43,423 nt of DNA. It comes from Alphaproteobacteria bacterium. GTDB taxonomy: Bacteria > Pseudomonadota > Alphaproteobacteria > UBA6615. Both the position numbers and the translations under genes were made by a program. This document shows positions 36,099 through 43,423 of the stretch, piece after piece (position 1 is the stretch's first letter; each line of letters begins with the position of its first letter). The notes under the pieces are model-generated. The model did not search any database, was not told where the DNA came from, and worked only from the letters and a program-made list of their open reading frames with translations. Location: contig JAKUPN010000016.1 in the NCBI GenBank assembly GCA_022449545.1, positions 1-43,423 of the forward strand. The letters run 5' to 3'.

Positions 36099-37355
36099 AT
36101 GGACTTACAAGAACTTAAGCAAAAAACTCCTAGTGATCTTCTAGCATTTGCTGAAGAATTAGAAGTCGAAGGGGCAAGCAATCTTCGAACACAAGATATG
36201 ATGTTCGGCATCCTCAAAGCGCTCGCCGAAAGCGGTGTTCCTATTCATGGCGGAGGGGTTTTAGAGGTTTTACAGGATGGCTTTGGCTTTCTCAGATCTC
36301 CGGAAGCAAACTATCTGCCAGGACCAGATGATATATATGTGTCACCAAGCCAGGTGCGTAGGTTTGCATTGAGAACAGGTGACACTGTCGAAGGTGAAAT
36401 ACGGGCACCAAAAGAGGGAGAGCGATATTTCGCACTTCTTAAAACAAACCAAGTGAATTTCGACGACGCTGAACAAACAAGAACTCGTATAAATTTTGAT
36501 AATTTAACTCCGCTTTATCCAGAAGAAAAAATCTCATTAGAGGTAGAATTAAGTGAGAATAAAGATCCTACTCTTCGAGTAATTGATATAGTTGCTCCAC
36601 TTGGGAAGGGTCAGCGAGCATTGCTTGTGGCTCCGCCTCGAACAGGCAAGACTGTAATGATGCAAAATGTTGCTAAAGCCATAATGGCAAATCATCCAGA
36701 TGTTTACTTATTAGTCTTGTTAATTGATGAACGTCCGGAAGAGGTGACAGACATGCAAAGAACGGTTCGAGGAGAGGTAATAGCATCGACATTCGATGAG
36801 CCAGCTTCGAGACATGTTCAGGTAGCAGAGATGGTAATTGCAAAAGCAAAAAGATTGGTTGAACACAAAAGAGATGTGGTTATTTTGTTAGATTCAATAA
36901 CAAGATTGGCCAGAGCCTATAATACAGTTGTTCCTTCTTCAGGTAAGGTGCTTACCGGCGGTGTTGATGCGAATGCACTCCAGAGACCTAAAAGATTCTT
37001 CGGAGCCGCAAGAAACATTGAAGAAGGAGGATCATTGACCATTATATCCACTGCGCTAATTGAAACGGGTTCGCGTATGGATGAGGTAATATTTGAAGAA
37101 TTCAAGGGAACTGGTAATTCGGAAATAATACTTGATCGAAAGCTTGCTGATAAACGGACTTGGCCTTCAATCGATATAACGAAATCTGGCACTAGAAAAG
37201 AAGAGCTGCTTGTGGAGCGTGACACACTTTCTAAAATGTGGATGCTGAGAAGAATTCTAATGCCCATGGGGGTTGTTGATGGAATGGAATTCCTTCTAGA
37301 TAAGATGAAACAGTCCAAAACTAATAACGATTTTTTCGATTCAATGAATCAATAA
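36099..37355 (+). CDS. rho: Transcription termination factor Rho
   Basis: Hexameric RNA helicase that ends transcription. The 418 residues have the N-terminal Rho domain, the RNA-binding OB fold (about 50-120), Walker [10 protein letters not shown] (179-187), and the secondary-site and Walker B regions ([16 protein letters not shown]). The C-terminal [13 protein letters not shown] is complete. The start has AAAGG upstream. It is convergent with the DksA-like gene (9-bp gap). Confidence 0.98.
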   Translation: MDLQELKQKTPSDLLAFAEELEVEGASNLRTQDMMFGILKALAESGVPIHGGGVLEVLQDGFGFLRSPEANYLPGPDDIYVSPSQVRRFALRTGDTVEGEIRAPKEGERYFALLKTNQVNFDDAEQTRTRINFDNLTPLYPEEKISLEVELSENKDPTLRVIDIVAPLGKGQRALLVAPPRTGKTVMMQNVAKAIMANHPDVYLLVLLIDERPEEVTDMQRTVRGEVIASTFDEPASRHVQVAEMVIAKAKRLVEHKRDVVILLDSITRLARAYNTVVPSSGKVLTGGVDANALQRPKRFFGAARNIEEGGSLTIISTALIETGSRMDEVIFEEFKGTGNSEIILDRKLADKRTWPSIDITKSGTRKEELLVERDTLSKMWMLRRILMPMGVVDGMEFLLDKMKQSKTNNDFFDSMNQ

Positions 37356-37364
37356 TTTTAGATA

Positions 37365-37724
37365 CTAAGAATTTCTTGCACAAATTAGGCATGTTGGTAT
37401 TGCAGGGTCTAGCAGCAATCTGCCTTCTTCGATCTGATTACCGCACATTGTACACCAGCCATATTCTCCTTTTTGCAGGCGCTTAATTGCTGCCTCTACT
37501 TTTCTTAGTTCAGTTTCACGACGAAGTTCAGCGTTTTTTGCTACCTCTTGGATCTGCAAAGCGTCCATTCTAGATAAGCGACCTATTCGCTGTTGATCTA
37601 ACTCTACGGGCTGGGTAGATAGCCGGTTGTTCTCTTGAGTCAGAATTATATCTTTTCGCAAGTTTTCTAGTGTTTTGATTAAACTTTTAGTATTAATTTT
37701 TGGTTTTTTTTTCAATTGTTTCAA
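37365..37724 (-). CDS. TraR/DksA-type zinc-finger protein
   Basis: A 119-residue DksA-superfamily protein with an N-terminal helical part and a C4 zinc finger (Cys91, Cys94, Cys112, Cys115; CTMCG and TCLIC). The middle contains PVELDQQRIGRLSRMDALQ, typical of short alphaproteobacterial DksA-like proteins. The full DxxDxA coiled-coil tip of classical DksA is not seen, so RNA-polymerase control is inferred only. The frame opens at TTG (37722-37724) directly after the qor stop. A TTG at 37715 is an alternative. Confidence 0.88.
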   Translation of the reverse strand: MKQLKKKPKINTKSLIKTLENLRKDIILTQENNRLSTQPVELDQQRIGRLSRMDALQIQEVAKNAELRRETELRKVEAAIKRLQKGEYGWCTMCGNQIEEGRLLLDPAIPTCLICARNS

Positions 37725-38699
37725 CTAGGGAATTAGCACTGTAGAACCAGTTGTTTTTCTTCCTTCTAGATCTCTATGGGCCTGTGCCGTATCTTTTAGT
37801 GGGTAAGTTTGGTTGATTCCCACTTTTACAGCTCCGCTGTTAATCACCTCAAACAAGTCGTTTGCGCATTCTTCTAAAGCCTGTCTAGTGGCTGTATAAT
37901 GGAACAGCATCGGTCGGGTAATAAAAATTGACCCATAATTTGAAAGATCCATAATATCTACTGGGTCTGGCGCGCCAGAAGCGTTTCCAAAGCAAGCTAG
38001 CATACCAAGCGGAGACAAACACTTCATTGAGTCAGGGAGGGTGTCTTTTCCTACTCCGTCATAAACTACTGGAACTCCTTTTCCATCAGTTATGTCTCTG
38101 ACATTTTCCACGAAGTTTTCTTCATTATAATTAATCACGTGATGTACGCCGTTTTCTGAGGCAAGTTTGGCCTTTTCCTTGCTACCAACTGTTCCTATCA
38201 CTGTTGCACCGAGATGATTTAACCATTGACTAGTTATTAATCCAACTCCTCCAGCAGCAGCGTGTAAAAGAACAGTCATTCCGGGCTCAACACGAAAAAG
38301 TTGACGAATGAGAAATTGAGTTGTCATTCCTTTTAACATAGCTGCTGCGGCAACTGCATCGTCAATACCATCTGGAATTTTAACTGCTATATGTGCTGGC
38401 ATTATTCTTTCTTCTGAATAAGCGCCGACAGGCATATCCGCATAACTAATTCTATCACCAATACTTAAATGAGTTATATCTGATCCTATTTCTTCCACTA
38501 CACCAGCTGCTTCCAATCCAAGAATAGAAGGCATTGGCAGTGGCCTTGCTCCAGTTCGGAGGTAGGTGTCAATATAATTCAGTCCTATAGCTGTATGCCG
38601 AACCCGAATTTCCCCAGGGCCAGGATTATTAACTTCCACTTCTTCCCATTTTAAAACATCAGGACCCCCATGTTCGTGTATACGTATAGCATGTACCAT
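37725..38699 (-). CDS. qor: NADPH:quinone oxidoreductase (zeta-crystallin-like MDR)
   Basis: A 324-residue medium-chain dehydrogenase/reductase of the quinone-oxidoreductase type. A GroES-like N-terminal domain is followed by a Rossmann fold with AAAGGVG near 145, and a typical ILGLEAAGVVEEIG segment. No zinc-binding Cys pattern is seen, as expected for this group. The ATG has AAGGAG upstream. It is adjacent to the DksA-like gene with no gap. Confidence 0.93.
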   Translation of the reverse strand: MVHAIRIHEHGGPDVLKWEEVEVNNPGPGEIRVRHTAIGLNYIDTYLRTGARPLPMPSILGLEAAGVVEEIGSDITHLSIGDRISYADMPVGAYSEERIMPAHIAVKIPDGIDDAVAAAAMLKGMTTQFLIRQLFRVEPGMTVLLHAAAGGVGLITSQWLNHLGATVIGTVGSKEKAKLASENGVHHVINYNEENFVENVRDITDGKGVPVVYDGVGKDTLPDSMKCLSPLGMLACFGNASGAPDPVDIMDLSNYGSIFITRPMLFHYTATRQALEECANDLFEVINSGAVKVGINQTYPLKDTAQAHRDLEGRKTTGSTVLIP

Positions 38700-38777
38700 T
38701 TTTACTCCTTAATTTTAGGGGTCAGATATGACCGAAAGTGACAATTAAGTTAATTATTTTATGAATATATTTGTTTA

Positions 38778-40862
38778 TTATACTTTTTTCTCATAATTGG
38801 AAGCATTATATCCAGAGTTTGACAAAAGATCTCTAAGGTCGTTTGGATCAGTCAGTGGAGCTGAACAGGATTGACCAAAACATACATAGACTGTTGTTTT
38901 TCCATCTATGGATTTTTTTCCACTGGCTGGATGGCCTGATTTTATTTGTTCGATGGAATCAATTATTGATAAAACCTTGGTGGGAATATTTAAATTGTTT
39001 ATACATTCTAAAAACTTTATTTCGTCATGTTTTTCTTTTTGTCTAATGATAATAATTTGAATAGCTTCACTGAGAAACTGAGCTCCACTGATTAAAGTGA
39101 CATAGCTAAATGGATTATTATTTATATCACCAGAGAACGTTGAAATAATGTTTTCAGATAATGACCTGTAATCCTCAGCTCCCTTATGAAGATAAAGCCT
39201 AGCAAGAACTTCCGCCATAACACCATTACCAGATGGAGTTGCATTATCCATAGAGTTTTTGGTGCGGGATATTATATCGGAAGCATCGCTTGCTGTATAA
39301 TAATAGCCACGACCATCTTTATCCCAATAGTAATAATTTAATGTTTTGATCCACGACTCAACTATATCTATGTATTTTTGAGATTGAGTAGCCTCGAAAA
39401 GTAAGAGGCCAGCTCGACACATGTTGGCATAGTCATCAAGTGTTGATAAATGTTTTGATTGTCCATTTCTCCAAGAATGTCGTAGTCGATTAAAGCCTTC
39501 AAAATTTTCTGACATATTTTGTGTTATAAAATTGAATGCACTCTCTGATTGAATTAGCCAATCGGGTTTATCTAATACAATAGCGGCTTTTGTTAATGCG
39601 CTAATCATTAAGCCATTCCAGTCCGCTAGGACTTTATCATCAAGAGCTGGTGGGACCCGTTTTTGTCGTTCTGCAAAAAGAAGTTCTCTATTTTCTTTTA
39701 ATTTTCTTTCTGTTCTATTGTCTCTTAAACGAGGATGATGAGTTCTATTTAGGATATTAGCACCTTCCCAATTACCATCTTCTCGAATATCGTAGTGTTC
39801 TATAAATAAGTTGGCATCTTTGCCAAGAATCTTCCTAATTTCTTCAATCGACCAAACGTAGTACTTGCCCTCCACGCCTTCAGAGTCCGCATCGATGGTC
39901 GAGCAAAACCCTGAGTAAGAACCATGCTTGACCAGCATTTCTCTCAATACCCAATTCACCGTTTCGTTAATAATTTGAAAATATAAATGGTTGTATTTTT
40001 CCTGTAATGCGTCTGTATACAGCTCTATCAGTTGTGCATTGTCATATAGCATTTTTTCAAAATGAGGTGCCAACCAGATAGGATCTGTTGAGTAACGAGC
40101 AAAACCCCCTCCTAAGTGGTCGTATATTCCGCCTTGAGCCATTTTATCAAGCGTAATAACTACTGAATTTAAAAGTTCAGAGGCTTCAGATTTTTTATAA
40201 GCTCTCCAAATCATTGATAATACGGGCGCTTGGGGGAATTTCGGAGCTGTTCCGAAACCACCATTTAGCGAATCGAATTCTTTTATAATTAGCTCGGCAA
40301 ATGAAACTAGCTCACTTGGCTTAATAAATTTTGACGCTTTAGGTTTAGACATATCATCAAGAGCAGCAACTACTGCGACACTATTTGTCTCCACCTTTTC
40401 GCGTTCATTGCTATATATCTTTGAGATATGCTCCAGTAATTCAGGAAATCCAGGTCGTCCAAATTTTGATGTGGGAGGGAAATATGTTCCTCCCCAAAAA
40501 GGTTTTCCTTCTGGAGTACAAAACATAGTTAACGGCCATCCTCCTTGTTCTCCAAACAATGCCAAGGAAGTCATATATATGCTATCAATGTCGGGTCTTT
40601 CTTCTCTGTCCACTTTGATGTTTATAAAATGTTTGTTCATTATTTCCGCAGTACGAACATCTTCGAAACTTTCATGGGCCATAACATGGCACCAGTGACA
40701 AGCAGCGTATCCTATAGACAAAAGGATCGGTTTATCTTCTTCTTGAGCTAATTTCAGAGCTTTTTTACCCCATGGATACCACTCAACAGGGTTTTCTGAA
40801 TGTTGAAGCAGATACGGGCTTGTTTCTTTAGCTAAAGAGTTAACCAATTTTTTGAATTCCAT
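38778..40862 (-). CDS. Thioredoxin-domain/DUF255 protein (YyaL/SPATA20 family)
   Basis: A 694-residue protein with an N-terminal thioredoxin-like domain carrying CHWCHVM (Cys55, Cys58) and ERPDIDS near 87, followed by a long (alpha/alpha)6-like region and a C-terminal domain. The family is widespread but its reaction is unknown. It starts at an ATG at 40860-40862 and is complete. It is divergent from mnmE. Confidence 0.93.
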   Translation of the reverse strand: MEFKKLVNSLAKETSPYLLQHSENPVEWYPWGKKALKLAQEEDKPILLSIGYAACHWCHVMAHESFEDVRTAEIMNKHFINIKVDREERPDIDSIYMTSLALFGEQGGWPLTMFCTPEGKPFWGGTYFPPTSKFGRPGFPELLEHISKIYSNEREKVETNSVAVVAALDDMSKPKASKFIKPSELVSFAELIIKEFDSLNGGFGTAPKFPQAPVLSMIWRAYKKSEASELLNSVVITLDKMAQGGIYDHLGGGFARYSTDPIWLAPHFEKMLYDNAQLIELYTDALQEKYNHLYFQIINETVNWVLREMLVKHGSYSGFCSTIDADSEGVEGKYYVWSIEEIRKILGKDANLFIEHYDIREDGNWEGANILNRTHHPRLRDNRTERKLKENRELLFAERQKRVPPALDDKVLADWNGLMISALTKAAIVLDKPDWLIQSESAFNFITQNMSENFEGFNRLRHSWRNGQSKHLSTLDDYANMCRAGLLLFEATQSQKYIDIVESWIKTLNYYYWDKDGRGYYYTASDASDIISRTKNSMDNATPSGNGVMAEVLARLYLHKGAEDYRSLSENIISTFSGDINNNPFSYVTLISGAQFLSEAIQIIIIRQKEKHDEIKFLECINNLNIPTKVLSIIDSIEQIKSGHPASGKKSIDGKTTVYVCFGQSCSAPLTDPNDLRDLLSNSGYNASNYEKKV

Positions 40863-40898
40863 CTAACATTGATACTAATGCGACTTTTATGATTATTG

Positions 40899-40904
40899 TA
40901 TAAT
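40899..40904 (+). promoter_or_regulatory. Candidate -10 element upstream of mnmE
   Basis: A perfect TATAAT in the 147-bp divergent gap between the DUF255 gene and mnmE, about 105 bp before the mnmE ATG. No well-spaced -35 is seen, so it is tentative. Confidence 0.3.
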
Positions 40905-41009
40905 ACAGGTTTTTCAATGATAAAATATTTGTATAAAAAAATAGAAAATAATTTAATTGAGCTTAGAGTTTTTGCAATAAAGTATCAAAGTCTTTAAGGA
41001 CAGTTTTTG

Positions 41010-42341
41010 ATGATAGACACTATTTATTCTCTTTCTACAGGCGCAGGCTCTTCTGGGGTTGCAATAATCCGTTTATCTGGGTCGGCCTCTGAAGAGGTTT
41101 TGAAAATACTGACAAGAAAGCAAACCCCTAAACCGAGATTAGCGTCTCTTCGAAGGATTCATAGTCCAGTAAATCAGGATGCTATTGATGAAGGAATAGT
41201 TATCTGGTTTCCAGGGCCTAACAGTTATACTGGTGAAGATGTTGTGGAATTTCATGTGCACGGTGGTCCTTCAATAACAGAAGAGGTTCTTAAATCGATT
41301 TCAACGATAGGCTCATGTCGGATAGCTGAACCGGGTGAGTTTACCCGTCGAGCCTTTCAATCAGGTAAAATGGACCTTACCTCTGCAGAGGCAGTCGCTG
41401 ATTTGATCGATGCAAAGACAATTGAACAACGAAGGCAGGCTCTCAAGCAATTCGATGGACAATTAGCGGGATTATATGACGAATGGAGAAAACAACTTAT
41501 AGATTTACTGGCTTATGCTGAATCAGCTATAGACTTTTCTGATGAAGAACTTCCTGAGAACATAAATAAAACTATAAAACACAATATATTGTGTATTAAA
41601 GATAGAATAGCACAACATATAGATGATAAAATGGTTGGAGAACGAATTCGTTCTGGATTTCGTGTTACAATAGTAGGGGCGCCTAATTCAGGGAAAAGCA
41701 GCCTTTTAAATCGATTAGCGACGAGAGATGCTGCTATTGTTTCTGATATAGCAGGTACAACCAGGGATGTAATTGAAGTGCAAATGAATTTGGAGGGTTT
41801 TGCGGTCATCATCTCCGACACAGCAGGTATAAGAGATGCCCAGAACGAGGTAGAAGTTGAAGGGGTTAGACGTGCAAGAAAATCTGCCGACGAGGCAGAT
41901 CTACTTGTGGTCGTGTTTGATGCTCTTGATTTACCGAATATCAGCGATCTTACTTCAACATATATCACTGATAAATCGCTGGTTCTTATAAATAAAGTTG
42001 ATGTGCTTGAACATAATCTACCAAGTGAAATAAATGGTAAAGAAATTTTGGGGGTTTCGGCTAAAACTGGTGAAGGCTTTGAAGAATTTCAATTAAAATT
42101 AAATCAAGATATTAAAAATTATTTTAGAAATAATGAACAACCAGTTTTGACCAGAGTGCGTCATCGTGAGGCCTTGGAGGAGGCTCTAGTATCTCTAAAT
42201 AGGTCAAGTCAGGCCAAACTGCCTGAATTAGTTGCTGAGGATATTAGGCTGGCTGTTCGTTCTATTGGTAAAATAACAGGCAGAGTTGATGTAGAAGACG
42301 TATTGGATATAATCTTTAACGAGTTTTGCATTGGTAAATGA
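41010..42341 (+). CDS. mnmE: tRNA uridine-5-carboxymethylaminomethyl(34) synthesis GTPase MnmE
   Basis: GTPase that, with MnmG, modifies wobble U34 of several tRNAs. From the ATG at 41010 (AAGGA upstream) it has 443 residues, with the tetrahydrofolate-binding N-terminus (SLSTGAGSSGVAIIRLSG) and a G domain (GAPNSGKSS near 219, DTAGIRD, NKVD). The C-terminal FCIGK, whose Cys is functionally important in the family, is present. It precedes mnmG, its partner, by 110 bp. Confidence 0.97.
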   Translation: MIDTIYSLSTGAGSSGVAIIRLSGSASEEVLKILTRKQTPKPRLASLRRIHSPVNQDAIDEGIVIWFPGPNSYTGEDVVEFHVHGGPSITEEVLKSISTIGSCRIAEPGEFTRRAFQSGKMDLTSAEAVADLIDAKTIEQRRQALKQFDGQLAGLYDEWRKQLIDLLAYAESAIDFSDEELPENINKTIKHNILCIKDRIAQHIDDKMVGERIRSGFRVTIVGAPNSGKSSLLNRLATRDAAIVSDIAGTTRDVIEVQMNLEGFAVIISDTAGIRDAQNEVEVEGVRRARKSADEADLLVVVFDALDLPNISDLTSTYITDKSLVLINKVDVLEHNLPSEINGKEILGVSAKTGEGFEEFQLKLNQDIKNYFRNNEQPVLTRVRHREALEEALVSLNRSSQAKLPELVAEDIRLAVRSIGKITGRVDVEDVLDIIFNEFCIGK

Positions 42342-42451
42342 ATGAATATTTTATCTGACATCATTTATAAAATTATATACATCAATAAATTTTTCGATAT
42401 TTCTTGTTTATTCCCTTTGACTTCAGCCGTTAGCTTTAATAAATAGCCTCT

Positions 42452-43423
42452 ATGATGAACTATGATGTCATAACGATTGGTGGAGGACACGCTGGTTGTG
42501 AAGCCGCCGCTGCTTCTGCTCGCATGGGGGCCAAGACCCTATTGATAACCCAGAAAATAGAAACCATTGGAGAAATGTCCTGTAACCCTGCAATAGGAGG
42601 ATTGGGTAAAGGGCACCTGGTTCGTGAAATTGATGCTTTGGATGGAGTTATGGGGAAGGCTATTGATAAATCCGGCATACAATACCGTATATTAAACAGA
42701 AGCAAGGGCCCTGCAGTCTGGGGCCCAAGAGCGCAGGCTGATAGAGCCCTCTATCGTTCCGCTATTCAGAAATTTCTCTTTGATCAAGACAACCTTGAAA
42801 TATGTGCTGGCACTGTAGATGACCTTAAATTTGATACTGCAGGGCATTTGGAAGGGGTTATATTAAGCAATGGAGATTTGTTTCTGTCCAGGCGAGTTAT
42901 TTTAACAACAGGAACTTTTTTGCGGGGTGTAATTCACATAGGGGAGCAACAGACACCGGCTGGTAGAGTTGGTGAAAAACCATCAGTAGCATTGGCTAAC
43001 ACATTGAATCAAATGGGTTTTTCCTTGGGGAGACTTAAAACAGGAACTCCTCCTCGATTAGATCGTGAAACAATTAATTGGGAGGGCCTCGAGGTTCAGC
43101 CCGGTGATGCAGAGCCAAAGCCATTTTCCTATTTAACTCATAAGATAGAAATTCCCCAGATAGTTTGTCACATTAGTCATACTAACTAAAAAGGCCATGA
43201 CTTGATACGTGCTAATTTGCATAAAGCACCTATTTATTCAGGACAAATAGAAGGTACAGGCCCCCGCTATTGTCCGTCAATTGATGATAAATTTGTTAGA
43301 TTTTCTGAAAAAAGTAGTCATCAAATCTTTTTAGAACCAGAGGGCTTAAACGACAGGACGATCTATCCGAATGGCATATCAACTTCGTTACCGTTAGACA
43401 TTCAATCACGACTACTCAAGACT
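42452..43423 (+). CDS. mnmG: tRNA uridine-5-carboxymethylaminomethyl(34) synthesis enzyme MnmG, interrupted by an in-frame stop and cut by the window edge
   Basis: FAD enzyme that works with MnmE on wobble uridines; the family is about 620 residues. The ATG at 42452 begins [21 protein letters not shown] with the FAD-binding GGGHAGCE and the [14 protein letters not shown] block intact. A TAA at 43187-43189 follows residue 245, just after SHTN. The same frame then continues to the window end for 78 codons of clear MnmG sequence ([47 protein letters not shown]). The family has Glu at this site, so one GAA-to-TAA change explains the stop. It is either a recent pseudogene or a sequencing/assembly error. 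Confidence 0.93.

Noticed and set aside
1-43423. Reassigned stop codons as an explanation for the breaks in dnaJ and mnmG
   Set aside because: TAG ends gshB, hemW, lutA and the BON gene, and TAA ends dnaK, rph and others at normal family lengths. A genetic code change is not supported.
1-43423. Insertion sequences, prophage, integrases, CRISPR arrays, tRNA or rRNA genes
   Set aside because: No transposase or phage genes, no regular direct repeats and no tRNA-like cloverleaf in any intergenic gap that I read.

Overview
The window is an AT-rich stretch of chromosome from an alphaproteobacterium, apparently free-living. Several gene orders typical of that class support this: hrcA-grpE-dnaK-dnaJ opposite rph-rdgB-hemW; a DUF2628 gene inside the hisB-hisH-hisA-hisF-hisE operon; hslVU divergent from hisB; secB/fxsA/Tim44-like genes beside dnaQ-coaE-aroE-maf-ppsR; and hemE-hemH-hemJ-rho-mnmE-mnmG. 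The base composition and the Rhodospirillales-like order around rsmI/gshB fit a marine lineage, but I cannot name a genus. No mobile elements, tRNA, rRNA or CRISPR were seen. Nearly all DNA is coding, with many 1-8 bp gene overlaps.

Layout. 1-4.5 kb (minus): heat-shock operon hrcA, grpE, dnaK and a broken or partial dnaJ. 4.7-7.3 kb (plus): rph, rdgB, hemW. 7.3-8.8 kb (minus): periplasmic-binding-type lipoprotein (LpoA/PBP-activator family). 8.8-12.5 kb (plus): rsmI, BON-domain lipoprotein, SirB1-like transglutaminase/TPR protein, gshB, closed by a perfect hairpin terminator. 12.5-15.5 kb: a small accessory set of metal-dependent catabolic-type enzymes (VOC dioxygenase, LigI-like amidohydrolase, cupin, TauD-like dioxygenase). 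15.5-20.1 kb (minus): histidine operon with a GNAT and a DUF2628 gene, then hinT. 20.3-23.0 kb (plus): hslV, hslU and a metal-dependent cyclase-family hydrolase. 23.1-26.9 kb (minus): lutA-lutB-lutC-smr-xre, tightly coupled. 27.2-29.9 kb: Tim44-like, fxsA, secB, dnaQ. 29.9-32.9 kb (minus): coaE, aroE, maf, ppsR. 32.9-33.3 kb: the longest gene-free stretch, the predicted chromosomal replication origin. 33.3-37.4 kb (plus): hemE, hemH, hemJ, rho. 37.4-40.9 kb (minus): DksA-like, quinone oxidoreductase and YyaL-like genes. 41-43.4 kb (plus): mnmE and mnmG.

The most informative observations are: (i) a probable oriC between ppsR and hemE, the position known in Caulobacter, with two perfect TTATCCACA DnaA boxes, two one-mismatch boxes and a 12-bp inverted repeat, from which the adjacent gene blocks radiate outward; (ii) in-frame stop codons in both genes at the window ends, dnaJ and mnmG, with homologous coding continuing past each stop; (iii) matching RpoH-type promoters (CTTG-N17/18-CYTATnT-like) upstream of hrcA, dnaK and hslVU, suggesting a shared heat-shock regulon; and (iv) a lactate-oxidation operon sitting where related genomes usually carry mltA. 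I did not find a clearly novel multi-gene system; most of the window is conserved housekeeping DNA.
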